A stretch of 63,536 nucleotides of DNA from Bacteroidales bacterium (lineage in GTDB: Bacteria > Bacteroidota > Bacteroidia > Bacteroidales > JAQXIO01), in assembly GCA_029007825.1 (NCBI GenBank), contig JAQXIO010000026.1:1-63536 (forward strand), given 5' to 3'. Position numbers and translations under genes: made by a program. The notes beneath the pieces were generated by a model. It was given only the letters and a program-made list of their open reading frames with translations. It was not told the origin of the DNA and made no database searches. This document shows, one piece after another, positions 25,866 to 35,092 of the stretch. The stretch's first letter is position 1. Each line of letters begins with the position of its first letter.

Positions 25866-28343
25866 ATGAAAATAAAGACATTCTTGTTGTCGGCCTTAGT
25901 GGCGACTGCTCTGGCCGAGCCGGCACAGCATCCTTTGGCGGGTGCCGATAACAGCACTCCTTCTAAGGCGATGTATTTCTCGTGGATCAATCATGGCTGG
26001 GAGGGTACTAACGAGGAGCAGACGCTTGTCAATTACGATTTTTTCAGATGGTTGTACGATACCTATGGCATGAAGTTAGATATTTATTTGTTCGATGCCG
26101 GGAATATGGACGGTTGTTTCCTTTCATGGCTTCATCCGTTCGATGATTGTGCTTATGAAATATCGGTTCAACCGGAGAATGATCGTCCGCATTCGATCGG
26201 ACAGGTGTGGCTCAACGATAGGGCTTTTTATTGCGGTGCTCCGAATTTCAAACATAAGTTTCCGGAGGGTTTGCATAAGGTTAAATCGAAGTTCGATACT
26301 ATGGGTACGCGCCTGGGTATGTGGTTGGGGCCTGACGGATACGGCTCTACTCCGGCAGATGCCGAGTATCGCAGAAATATGTTAGTCGAGCTTGCTCGCG
26401 ATTATAATATGGCTCTTTTCAAGTTCGATGCGTGTTGTTCGGGGTTGCGTCCGGATAAGCAGGGCGAGTTTGTGCGTACGATGCAGGAGGTACGCAAATA
26501 TTCGCCTGATCTGATTGCGCTGAATCACCGTATTAATTTGGGTGAGGATGCGTTAAAGTATATGACTACTTTTTTGTGGGGCGGACAGGAGACGTATGTG
26601 GATATATTGATTTCTAATCAGGGTACGGCGACGCATGCCCGTGTTGCTAACCTGGATCGTGGTTTGCCTCCCGGTTTACAGCGTATTACGGAGGATCACG
26701 GGGTTTGTCTTTCTTCTTGCCTGGATTACTGGCAGGATGATCTGATTCTGCAGGCTTTTAATCGTAACCTTATCGTGGCTCCAGAGATTTACGGTAATCC
26801 GTGGTTACTGAAAGATCGAGAATTGGCAGAGTTGGCCGGTATTTTTAATCTTCACCGTGCTTATAACGATATTTTAGCCAATGGTATGCTTCTTCCTGAA
26901 AATTTATACGGAAAGCATGCTGTTTCGAGGGGAGATGATCATACTCGTTTTGTCACTATGGTGAATTTAGGATGGGAGAGAGTGCAACATTATTTGACTG
27001 TGGGAGAAGAGATCGGTATTAAGGATGACGGTGTTTACGAGGTACGCCAGTTTCATCCCACCGAACGTATTCTGGCGACTTTAAGGAAGGGGGAGTCTGT
27101 TCCTGTAACGGTAGAGTCTTTCCGGTCATCGTTGGTGCGTGTCGTTCCTGCCGGTGAAGCGGGCTTCGGTATAGAGGGTATCGATTACCAGGTGCTCAGA
27201 AAGAAAGAGGGTGTTCCGACAGAGATTGAATTACTGGGGGCTCCAGGGAAAACGTATGAGATAAAGTTGAAGGGGGCGGCCGGTTCGGTTACATTGGACG
27301 GAAAAAAGCTGAAAGGGACCGGAGATAGCAAAGAATTTTCCGTTAAATTTCCGGGGACAAAGTTGAAAAAGGATACTCACCGCCAATTGGATTCCCGGTT
27401 TGTAAAGGAAGGTGTTCCGGCAAATGCTGAGTTTTTGTTCGAAACGGCTATGTTCGGTACGGATAATAATGCGTTGGAGGTACGTAGTCTGCAGCGTTCG
27501 GGAAAAACGCTCGTTCCTGAGGTACAAGCGGCACGCGACGCCTTTTTTAATAGTGGGCTTTTCGTGGAATTGGGTATTTGGGATAAACAACTTTTCGACG
27601 GCGATCCGGAAACACGATTTTGCCATCATAAATCCCGTTATGAGTCGGTGGGTTTTACACGTCCCGATACCTATAAAAGCGGAATATTCCGTTTAGATAT
27701 CGGAAAACCGACATTGTTAGACAGTCTTGTGTTTAAGGGGGTGTCTGCCGGTTATCGGTGTGTTGCGGTGGAGGCTTCGGATGATCTTAAAAAGTGGGAT
27801 AATCTCGATTTTATACAGAGTGAAGGGGTGCTTAAATTTGTATTGAATAATAAGAAGTACCGTTATTTCCGGATTACCGATAGTCCTGAGGCGGTGGCCG
27901 AAATAGAGGGGTATTACCGTGGAGAGATGGTTGCCCGTGATTCGTGGAAGGCTAACAATCTTTTTCCTTCTTATGAAAACAGTCCTGTCGTTTCAGTGTG
28001 GCGGGCAACAGTCGATTTGGACGAAACAGCGCCGGGAAGTTACCTTACGGTGCCTCTCGAGGGTGAGCACGGAACGGAGGGGGCTTATGTCGTATTCGAC
28101 ATTGACGGCAAATATATTTCCTCGCCTGAACGGATTACGTCTTATCCTGCCAATTGTTGGGAGGGGGCGGTTGTAGCGAAAGACAGGGATTATACTTATC
28201 TTCTGCCGCTTACATCTGAGATGAAGGGCAAGAAGTTAGATGTGTATGTTTTATCTTTTAATAAGGATAAGAACGATTTTGTTCCTTCCGTATGGATGAC
28301 GTCTGCATCACCTTACCTTACAAAAAAGGTGGTTATAGAGTAA
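25866..28343 (+). CDS. Secreted glycoside hydrolase, clan GH-D-like TIM barrel with discoidin-like domain
   Basis: The protein has 825 residues with a signal peptide (MKIKTFLLSALVATALAEPA). The catalytic-looking barrel spans about residues 30-360: MYFSWINHGWEGTNEE, LGMWLGPDGYGSTPADAEYR and LFKFDACCSG, the last resembling the nucleophile Asp strand of alpha-galactosidase-like clan GH-D enzymes. A beta-sandwich follows. Residues about 570-690 look like an F5/8 (discoidin) carbohydrate-binding module (LFDGDPETRFCHHKSRYES, FRLDIGKPTLLDSLVFKG). The exact family is uncertain. It is co-directional with a sialate-O-acetylesterase-like gene 24 bases downstream, suggesting that both act on one acetylated glycan. 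Confidence 0.68.
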   Translation: MKIKTFLLSALVATALAEPAQHPLAGADNSTPSKAMYFSWINHGWEGTNEEQTLVNYDFFRWLYDTYGMKLDIYLFDAGNMDGCFLSWLHPFDDCAYEISVQPENDRPHSIGQVWLNDRAFYCGAPNFKHKFPEGLHKVKSKFDTMGTRLGMWLGPDGYGSTPADAEYRRNMLVELARDYNMALFKFDACCSGLRPDKQGEFVRTMQEVRKYSPDLIALNHRINLGEDALKYMTTFLWGGQETYVDILISNQGTATHARVANLDRGLPPGLQRITEDHGVCLSSCLDYWQDDLILQAFNRNLIVAPEIYGNPWLLKDRELAELAGIFNLHRAYNDILANGMLLPENLYGKHAVSRGDDHTRFVTMVNLGWERVQHYLTVGEEIGIKDDGVYEVRQFHPTERILATLRKGESVPVTVESFRSSLVRVVPAGEAGFGIEGIDYQVLRKKEGVPTEIELLGAPGKTYEIKLKGAAGSVTLDGKKLKGTGDSKEFSVKFPGTKLKKDTHRQLDSRFVKEGVPANAEFLFETAMFGTDNNALEVRSLQRSGKTLVPEVQAARDAFFNSGLFVELGIWDKQLFDGDPETRFCHHKSRYESVGFTRPDTYKSGIFRLDIGKPTLLDSLVFKGVSAGYRCVAVEASDDLKKWDNLDFIQSEGVLKFVLNNKKYRYFRITDSPEAVAEIEGYYRGEMVARDSWKANNLFPSYENSPVVSVWRATVDLDETAPGSYLTVPLEGEHGTEGAYVVFDIDGKYISSPERITSYPANCWEGAVVAKDRDYTYLLPLTSEMKGKKLDVYVLSFNKDKNDFVPSVWMTSASPYLTKKVVIE

Positions 28344-28367
28344 AAATAAAATAACTAAATAACAGAT

Positions 28368-30341
28368 ATGAAAAAGAGAGTTTTAGTGTGTTTTCTTATT
28401 GCCGTGACGTGGGCTTTACAAAGTTTTGCTTCCGTGCGCGTAGCTTCTATTTTCAGCGATAATATGGTTTTACAGCGTGAGATGTATCTGCCTGTATGGG
28501 GAACGGATGAACCTGGTACCGAAATTACCGTAACGTTCAGAAACTTTAAAGAGACAACTACGACCGGAGCGAACGGAAAATGGAAATTACTGTTGCCGCC
28601 ATCCGAAGCGGGAGGTCCTTTTGAGATGACGATCACAGGAAGTTCGGTTATTATCTATCGTAACGTTATGGTAGGTGAGGTGTGGTTTGCTTCGGGACAG
28701 TCTAATATGCAGATGACTGTAAAGAGTTCGAACGATGCGGAGAAGGAGATTGCTGCAGCCAATCATCCGGATATCCGTTTATTCCAGGTTGCCACTGAGA
28801 TCGCAGCATTGCCGCAAGAGTTCCTTACCGAGGGTGAGAAATGGGTGGTGTGTACGCCGGAAACCGTAGCGGATTTTTCTGCTGCCGCTTATTTTTTCGG
28901 CCGTGATTTACACCAGCAGTATCAGGTTCCCGTGGGATTGATCAATTCTTCATGGGGCGGTACGAATATTGAATCGTGGATAAGCGCCGAAATGTTGCGT
29001 TCTATGCCGGAGACCAAACCTTTTGTGGAGTGGGTGCAGAAACAGAATTACGATTACCGGAAGAAGATGAAAGAGAATCTGAAAAATATATCGGCACGCA
29101 AGAGTATAATCGAAGAGGCACACAGGGGCGAAAGGAGCAAAGTAGGCGAACGTTCGTATGACGACAGTGCATGGAAAACAATGAATGTTCCGATTCATTA
29201 TCATAATACTCCGATGTCGGGTTATGAGGGTTTTGTCTGGTTCCGGAAAAGTTTTACGCTTCCGAAGGGTTATGAGAGGAAAGGATTAATCCTTACTCTC
29301 GGGAAGATCGAACAGGAGGACGAGACTTTCTTTAATATGCAGAAGGTGGGTAGTGAAAACAATACCGGAAAGTTGCGCGTGTATGAAGTACCTGCAAAGG
29401 CGGTGAAGGATGGTGTCAATACGATTGCTATAAAGGTCTTGCACCAACGGGACAGCGGCGGCGGTTTGTACGAAGGGCCTTTTACCATTACGGATAAGGC
29501 GAGCGGTGAAGTGTTGCTCGATCTTTCTGGTGAATGGAAGTATAACGAGAATATAGAGGAGAAGCTTCCGCGTGTGGAAAATTATCAGGCTCACTTGTCG
29601 ACGATTTATAATTATATGGTGGCTCCGATCGTACCTTTTGCAATAAAGGGGGCCTTGTGGTACCAGGGGGAGAATAATTCGGGATACAGTTATCAGTATC
29701 GTGATCTTATGAAGGCTTTGATTACCGATTGGCGCGTACAATGGGGTGAGGGTTATTTCCCGTTCTTATTGGTACAGTTGCCGGGCTTTATGGAGAAAGA
29801 CAAAGAGCCTACTACCCATGGCTGGACGGAGATGCGTGAGGCTCAGGAGACGGCGACCGAACTTGTGAATGTAGCGATGGCTTCGGCGATTGATGTCGGA
29901 GATGCCATGGATATACATCCGAAAAACAAGCAGGATGTGGGTAAGCGTCTGTTTCTTGCGGCACGGACTATCGCATACGGAGAGGATGTGATCAGCAGCG
30001 GTCCTGTGTTTAAGGATTATAAGATAGAGGGAAACGGTGTTCGTATTCGTTTCGATATGAGGGGTAATAAGTTTAAAGTTCCGACAGGTCCGCTTACAGG
30101 CTTTGCCATAGCCGGGGACGATGGCAAATTTTACTGGGCCGAAGCTGTCTTGGATGGGAACGAGGTAGTCGTAAAGAGTGAAAAGGTACCTAATCCGGTG
30201 GCTGTGCGTTATGCATGGTCGGCTAATCCGGAGCTTTCCTTATTCGGTGATTCGGGACTTCCGCTTTTGCCTTTCCGTACGGATAAATGGAAGATTTCGA
30301 CGGAGGAGAGTATTATGGATTATGCAAAGTATCACCGATAG
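28368..30341 (+). CDS. Sialate O-acetylesterase-family (SASA) esterase
   Basis: The protein has 657 residues with a signal peptide (MKKRVLVCFLIAVTWALQSF). The esterase half-domain has the nucleophile Ser112 in WFASGQSNMQM and a second block GGTNIESWISAEML. After it lies an inserted beta-sandwich (about 265-370: WFRKSFTLPKGYERKGLILT). The esterase domain then resumes with ALWYQGENNSG and the Asp/His block DVGDAMDIHPKNKQDVGKRL. The family removes O-acetyl groups from sialic acids or plant glycans in the periplasm. It partners with the upstream hydrolase and ends at a strong terminator. Confidence 0.87.
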   Translation: MKKRVLVCFLIAVTWALQSFASVRVASIFSDNMVLQREMYLPVWGTDEPGTEITVTFRNFKETTTTGANGKWKLLLPPSEAGGPFEMTITGSSVIIYRNVMVGEVWFASGQSNMQMTVKSSNDAEKEIAAANHPDIRLFQVATEIAALPQEFLTEGEKWVVCTPETVADFSAAAYFFGRDLHQQYQVPVGLINSSWGGTNIESWISAEMLRSMPETKPFVEWVQKQNYDYRKKMKENLKNISARKSIIEEAHRGERSKVGERSYDDSAWKTMNVPIHYHNTPMSGYEGFVWFRKSFTLPKGYERKGLILTLGKIEQEDETFFNMQKVGSENNTGKLRVYEVPAKAVKDGVNTIAIKVLHQRDSGGGLYEGPFTITDKASGEVLLDLSGEWKYNENIEEKLPRVENYQAHLSTIYNYMVAPIVPFAIKGALWYQGENNSGYSYQYRDLMKALITDWRVQWGEGYFPFLLVQLPGFMEKDKEPTTHGWTEMREAQETATELVNVAMASAIDVGDAMDIHPKNKQDVGKRLFLAARTIAYGEDVISSGPVFKDYKIEGNGVRIRFDMRGNKFKVPTGPLTGFAIAGDDGKFYWAEAVLDGNEVVVKSEKVPNPVAVRYAWSANPELSLFGDSGLPLLPFRTDKWKISTEESIMDYAKYHR

Positions 30342-30391
30342 AAAACGAAGAGTGAATGAAAGGTTGATATTGTTATCCGGTATGAATAAAT

Positions 30392-30423
30392 AAAAAGAGA
30401 GCCAGAAATCTGGCTCTCTTTTT
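30392..30423. terminator. Bidirectional terminator between the esterase and ABC-F genes
   Basis: A perfect 15-bp stem, AAAAAGAGAGCCAGA (30392-30406) with TCTGGCTCTCTTTTT (30409-30423), closes a two-base loop. Its A- and T-rich ends allow it to work on both strands. Confidence 0.93.
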
Positions 30424-30463
30424 ATTTATCGGCGTTGTAGTTTTAAAGTTATTTTACCGGCGG

Positions 30464-32074
30464 TTACGTTTGGAGGGGGGATTCTGTTCGTTTTAATCCG
30501 ATGCATGCGGTTATTCCGATTTCGTCGATGAATTTCCGGTCGTGAGAAATTACTAACAGTGTTCCTCTATAGTTTTTGATGGTATCGGTTAAGATCGAAA
30601 GACTTGACAGGTCTAGATTATTCGTCGGTTCATCGAGGATAAAGAGGTCGGGAACGTGGTCGAAGATCATGAGACAGCAGAGGTATAGCCTCATTTTTTC
30701 CCCTCCATTTAGTATATTGCACTTTTTATTCCACATATCCTGTGGAAAGAGAGCCCTATGCAACCGCAGTTTTATATCGTGATCCAACAGGTGGTGACGG
30801 TTGTACTCATGAGCTAATTCCAATACGGTTTTTGTGGTATTTATTTTGCTGTATTCCTGATCGAGGCAGATATATGAGAAATCGGACCTGATTATTTCTC
30901 CTGTTGCCGGCAGTAATTCTCCTGTCACTAACCTGACAAGCGTTGTTTTTCCCGTTCCGTTGTCTCCGAATATGTGTAGCCGTTCTCCACTGCAGATTTC
31001 CAGGTTGACGGGGTGTTCCCAGAGTTCTGTATTGTTATCGTACTTAAAATTTATACCTTTTGCGCTTACCAACCGTTTCCCATAATGCAGCCGTGTATCT
31101 TCAAAATCAATTTTGAGATCGCAGACGACGTCTTGTTTCCGGTAGAGTTCATTTAGTTTCCGATGGCTTCCGGCGATTATTTCTGCATGTTCTTTCTGTA
31201 GTCTGGAAGTTGTTTTTTCACTATTATTTTTCCTCCCTCCCAGCATAATGCGGGGTATCTGGCCTTTGTTTTTTTTGCCATGTGCCGCTCTTTTTTCCTG
31301 TCGTTCCCTGACTTCACGAGCTTTTCTGCGTGCCAGCAGCATGGCTGCCTGTTCTGTGTTGATTTGTTGTTCCAGCGCATTCTTTTCTATTTCTTTTTGC
31401 TGCCGGTAGAAATCATAATTTCCTCCATAGAGTTTAAGTCCTTTGGCGGAGAGTTCGTACGTTGCTTCGAGTAAATTCAATAGTGTCCTGTCATGGCTTA
31501 CTACGATGATGGTCGCTTTGCTGCCGCAAATGAGGTCATATAGTTTTTGACGTCCCGAGGTATCAAGATGGTTGGTTGGTTCATCGAGCAGGATAACGGC
31601 CGGCCGGTGAATCATAATACCCGCCAGAAACAGCTTTGTTTTTTCACCACCGCTTAAAGAGTCTATCGAAGCGGTTAACTTTATGTGGGATAGGTTCCAA
31701 TGGGCGAGTGCCGATCGGCAACGGGATTCAATGTCCCAATCGTCGGCTAACCTGTCGTAGTGAATTTGCCTGTCACTTCCGTAGCCGATCGCATATAATG
31801 CTTCAAGTTTGTCTGTCACTGCCAGCGCATGGCTGACAGTAATTCCGGTAATCCCGATCTGCTGGGGTATATAATAGGGTTGCGAAGAGTGCGCTACACT
31901 TCCGGAGTAGCATTCCAGTTCTCCTGCAATAAGTTTTAGAAGAGTCGATTTTCCTGTTCCGTTATTTCCTGTAACGGATACTTTTCTACCTGTACCGACC
32001 GATAGATTAACACTCTCAAATAATGGTTGCTGATTGTAATAGCGGTAGGATATACCACTAAGGATAATACTCAT
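30464..32074 (-). CDS. ABC-F family ATPase (ribosome-associated)
   Basis: I start at 32074 (MSIILSGISYRYYNQQPLF); the 12 codons further upstream fall inside a structured leader. The product has 536 residues with two nucleotide-binding domains and no membrane segments. The first has Walker A GNNGTGKST, signature LSGGEKTKL and Walker B VILLDEPTNHLD; the second has GDNGTGKTT, LNGGEKMRL and FILDEPTNNLD. A charged, coiled-coil-like linker lies between them (about residues 230-310). ABC-F proteins act on the ribosome: some relieve stalling, others protect against antibiotics. The long structured leader suggests drug-inducible control, but sequence alone does not show resistance. Confidence 0.88.
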   Translation of the reverse strand: MSIILSGISYRYYNQQPLFESVNLSVGTGRKVSVTGNNGTGKSTLLKLIAGELECYSGSVAHSSQPYYIPQQIGITGITVSHALAVTDKLEALYAIGYGSDRQIHYDRLADDWDIESRCRSALAHWNLSHIKLTASIDSLSGGEKTKLFLAGIMIHRPAVILLDEPTNHLDTSGRQKLYDLICGSKATIIVVSHDRTLLNLLEATYELSAKGLKLYGGNYDFYRQQKEIEKNALEQQINTEQAAMLLARRKAREVRERQEKRAAHGKKNKGQIPRIMLGGRKNNSEKTTSRLQKEHAEIIAGSHRKLNELYRKQDVVCDLKIDFEDTRLHYGKRLVSAKGINFKYDNNTELWEHPVNLEICSGERLHIFGDNGTGKTTLVRLVTGELLPATGEIIRSDFSYICLDQEYSKINTTKTVLELAHEYNRHHLLDHDIKLRLHRALFPQDMWNKKCNILNGGEKMRLYLCCLMIFDHVPDLFILDEPTNNLDLSSLSILTDTIKNYRGTLLVISHDRKFIDEIGITACIGLKRTESPLQT

Positions 32075-32079
32075 ACGTG

Positions 32080-32174
32080 AACAATTAATAGCGGTCTTGC
32101 TAAAGACCAATAAACCGATAAACTATTTCTTTTTTTCGCAATGTCGGTTTAATTTAAACCAACTATTAATTGTT
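32080..32174 (-). promoter_or_regulatory. Structured leader with competing hairpins in front of the ABC-F gene
   Basis: An outer 12-bp perfect helix joins 32174-32163 to 32091-32080 (AACAATTAATAG with CTATTAATTGTT). It closes only 6 bases from the ABC-F start codon. Inside are TAAACCGA/TCGGTTTA (32111-32118 with 32144-32151), the self-complementary GGTTTAA/TTAAACC around 32146-32160, and GGTCTT/AAGACC (32093-32098 with 32103-32108). The second and third share bases, so they are mutually exclusive. This arrangement fits translational or transcriptional attenuation. It lies in the 304-base gap 32075-32378, which otherwise holds only the hydrolase terminator. Confidence 0.62.
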
Positions 32175-32312
32175 TATATACATCGTACTAATTTTAAGTT
32201 CGGACGCAAAGATAGAATATTTTACATATCTCTGCCAAATATTTGCTGTTTTTCTTTGAAAATGCTCAGACAGATAGGTGGCTTTGTTTAGAAAGATGTT
32301 GGTGGAAACAAA

Positions 32313-32346
32313 GAAAAAAGAAGCGGACAAAGTATTTTATCCGCTT
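32313..32346 (-). terminator. Terminator after the GH36-like gene
   Basis: On the minus strand AAGCGGA (32346-32340) pairs with TCCGCTT (32327-32321), followed by CTTTTTT. Confidence 0.8.
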
Positions 32347-32378
32347 TCGTATTGTTGTGATTCGGTTGTCGTGATATG

Positions 32379-34442
32379 TTAATCGATGATGGTGTACCGA
32401 TAGAGGGCGAATGTGTTTTTGTCTTTTAATTTTACTTTGATGCTTCCCTGTTTTCCAGTAGTAGCTGTGAAGGGAGTGCCAGATCCGAGAATGGGGGTAC
32501 AGCTGATCCGGATACCTTCGGGGAGCCATGTATTTACATAGGCGTGTTCTTCCGGATTGTTTTCACGGTAAAAAATGAAGTAGCCTTTGTCTCCATCGAT
32601 GGATTGAAAGCCTGTCCATGCTTTTCCGGAGGGTTCTTCTCCTATCGGGAGTATCGTGCCCGAATGAAATTCGTGCTGTATTTTTTTATACGGAACGATG
32701 CTGTTTTTTATATCGAGAGCTTCTTCGGGGAGATTCGAGCCTTCAAACCATGCAAGGGGCTGTGCTGCCATGGTGATGGCGAACAGATAGCTGAACGCAT
32801 AGTTTTGAGGTGCGAAGGGGTCGTTGCCGTATTTGTCGTTATTTCTCCATTTGTTCAAAAATTCGATCTGTAACTTTTCGGCAGGGATGTATTTTGAGAG
32901 TTGCCACAGATTGCGCAGTGTCCAGTAGGGATAATAATTTTGCCAGTCGGTATACCGGTTTTCCAAAAATATGTTTCCGTATTCGTTGAAGGAGTGGTAA
33001 CCAGCCCTTCGTCCTGCGGTCGCGTCAAGATTGAATACGACTGCATTATCTGTTTTTTCGAGTACGGTGTCGAACAGTTTCCTCAGGTTTATTTCGGCCT
33101 GTTTGGTGGGGAGTGAGAGTCCGTCGATTTTAAAGGTGCGTATTCCGTATTCGTTGTATAAATCGAGTATAGCCTGTGCGTCTTTTTCCCAGTCGGCAAA
33201 GTTATCCTGTATGCTGGGATTGAACCAGAGGCATATCTCTACTCCCAGCTTTTCCCCTTTTTCCACGACCGGATGTAGGCCGCGGGGGTATTTCTTTTTA
33301 TCGGGCTTCCAGTAATCAGGATTACTCCATATATTTTTGAACGATCCGTTTGCCAGTGCCGAGTTGGGACTTTTTCCCACTTGCCACCCGTCGTCGATCT
33401 GGAAATGGGTAATTCCCATTTTAGCAGCTCTCTCAACTTCTTTCAGGCAGAATGCTTCGTTTACTTTTGTATCTTGTCCGCGGTCGCCCCATGTATTCAT
33501 CATTACCATCTCGTCTCTTTCGGGCATTAATTTCCGTATGTTTTTCTGATAGTTGCGCAGGGCGGTCAGGCGGTTTAATTCGTTGCCCTCGTATATGCCC
33601 AGAACCGAGCTGTGTGTTTTAACCCAGTCATTCTGGATAATATCGTTGCCGTCGATTCCCAGTCCATTTACCGTAAAGGTGCCGAATTCGGAGGTGAAAT
33701 CGTATCCGGGAGAGGATAGCTGCACGGAGGAGCAGGGGGCTTCTTTCAAAAAGAAGAAGCCTTTCTCATTTTCTTCGTTCCGGACAAACAGGATGTTTCC
33801 TTTATGAAAATTTTTCCGGTAGGAGAGGGCGTCGTATTCGAATACGAGAGTGTTGTTGCGGTCGGTAACGTCGAAAAATTCCACGGCTTTTATTTTCCAG
33901 TGTTTTCCGGGAAGAGAGAGTCTATCGAGCACCGGAGTGAGCTGACGATTCTGCATGTCTTTCGTGGATTCGATGTTTTTGAGGTCTGCGTTGTTTTCGT
34001 TTTCTCCTGTAAACAGGGCATTTGTATATCCTTTAAGATGGGTTTCGGTAACTATGGCCGGACAATCGGCATAGATGCGGTAAATTCTTTTTATTTGCAA
34101 CGCATTCAGGGTGTAGGTTATTTCGCTTTCGAGATATGCGGGGTGTATTTCGTTTTCGGGTATTTCGCGAGCCTCCCATGTTGCGTTTCCGGAATTAACC
34201 GGTTCTTTCATTATAAAAAAATCGGGTTCGGTTGCCGTATTGTTCCATGTGTGGTTATTTTGTTTGTCGGATAGAGTGACGGTTATCACATTTCCGCCAT
34301 TCCACAGAAATTTCCGTTCGATCCGGTTGTTTCCTATTATGAGCGTATCGTTACGCAGATAGCTGTAATATCCGGGACAGGTAAGTGCAGATGCGGCAAA
34401 GATTGTCAGAATAGCCAGCAATAGAGTGAACAGGTGTTTCAT
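32379..34442 (-). CDS. Secreted GH36-like alpha-galactosidase
   Basis: I start at 34442, the ATG of a clear signal peptide (MKHLFTLLLAILTIFAASA); 37 further in-frame codons upstream look untranslated. The product has 687 residues. An N-terminal beta-sandwich is followed by a TIM barrel with MVMMNTWGDRGQD, FQIDDGWQVGKS, LGVEICLWFNPS and FKIDGLSLPTK, in which the Asp of KIDG is in the nucleophile position of GH36/GH27 alpha-galactosidases. A small C-terminal beta-domain closes it. The likely substrate is an alpha-galactoside, though family-36-like enzymes vary. It is followed by its own terminator and then the ABC-F gene. Confidence 0.82.
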   Translation of the reverse strand: MKHLFTLLLAILTIFAASALTCPGYYSYLRNDTLIIGNNRIERKFLWNGGNVITVTLSDKQNNHTWNNTATEPDFFIMKEPVNSGNATWEAREIPENEIHPAYLESEITYTLNALQIKRIYRIYADCPAIVTETHLKGYTNALFTGENENNADLKNIESTKDMQNRQLTPVLDRLSLPGKHWKIKAVEFFDVTDRNNTLVFEYDALSYRKNFHKGNILFVRNEENEKGFFFLKEAPCSSVQLSSPGYDFTSEFGTFTVNGLGIDGNDIIQNDWVKTHSSVLGIYEGNELNRLTALRNYQKNIRKLMPERDEMVMMNTWGDRGQDTKVNEAFCLKEVERAAKMGITHFQIDDGWQVGKSPNSALANGSFKNIWSNPDYWKPDKKKYPRGLHPVVEKGEKLGVEICLWFNPSIQDNFADWEKDAQAILDLYNEYGIRTFKIDGLSLPTKQAEINLRKLFDTVLEKTDNAVVFNLDATAGRRAGYHSFNEYGNIFLENRYTDWQNYYPYWTLRNLWQLSKYIPAEKLQIEFLNKWRNNDKYGNDPFAPQNYAFSYLFAITMAAQPLAWFEGSNLPEEALDIKNSIVPYKKIQHEFHSGTILPIGEEPSGKAWTGFQSIDGDKGYFIFYRENNPEEHAYVNTWLPEGIRISCTPILGSGTPFTATTGKQGSIKVKLKDKNTFALYRYTIID

Positions 34443-34599
34443 TTCGTGTTTTTCTAAGGTGTTTTTATTTAAGCCGAAAGTTACCGTAAATGCTGAGGTG
34501 TAGGGCTGTCGGTTATAATGTTGTGCAATATACGAATAATGCGTTAAAAACACATCCGGAAACGAGTTGCCGGATGTGAAGTGCGGGTGAATTTGCTGT

Positions 34600-35061
34600 T
34601 CAGGATAAATTCAATACCTGATTGGCATGATTGCCGGTTTTTATTTCTTTCGGTCCGATGATGCGTTCTACTATGCCGTCTTCATTGATGATGAAGGTTG
34701 TGCGTAACGTTCCCATGTATTTCCGTCCCATCATGTTTTTTTCCGCCCATACACCGAAAAGCTGGTTGAGCTTTGTGTCGGTATCGGCAATAAGGGGAAA
34801 CGGCAGGTTGTATTTTTCTATGAATTTCTGATGTGATTCGGCTGTATCTTTGCTTACGCCTACTACCGCGTATCCTTTGGCGAGAAGTTCGTGATAACCG
34901 TCGCGCAGACTACAAGCTTCGGCCGTGCATCCCGGAGTATTGTCTTTCGGGTAAAAATAGAGTGCCAGTTTTTTTCCTTTGTAATCGCTTGACTTGATTA
35001 CATTTCCGTTTTGGTCGGTTCCCAGAATCTCGGGAATGCGATCTCCTATCTGAATAGCCAT
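34600..35061 (-). CDS. bcp: Thioredoxin-dependent thiol peroxidase (Bcp/PrxQ type)
   Basis: I start at 35061 (MAIQIGDRIPEILG), the family start; the upstream ATG at 35085 adds 8 codons. The product has 153 residues. Peroxidatic Cys45 and resolving Cys50 lie in the PrxQ motif NTPGCTAEAC, five residues apart. The later GVWAEKNMMGRKYMGTLRTT and TFIINEDG are also standard. It detoxifies hydroperoxides in the cytoplasm using thioredoxin. It lies 31 bases after the end of the nucleotidase-like gene and may share its transcript. Confidence 0.94.
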   Translation of the reverse strand: MAIQIGDRIPEILGTDQNGNVIKSSDYKGKKLALYFYPKDNTPGCTAEACSLRDGYHELLAKGYAVVGVSKDTAESHQKFIEKYNLPFPLIADTDTKLNQLFGVWAEKNMMGRKYMGTLRTTFIINEDGIVERIIGPKEIKTGNHANQVLNLS

Positions 35062-35092
35062 AGTATCTGTATTTAAATTCAACAATAAGTTT

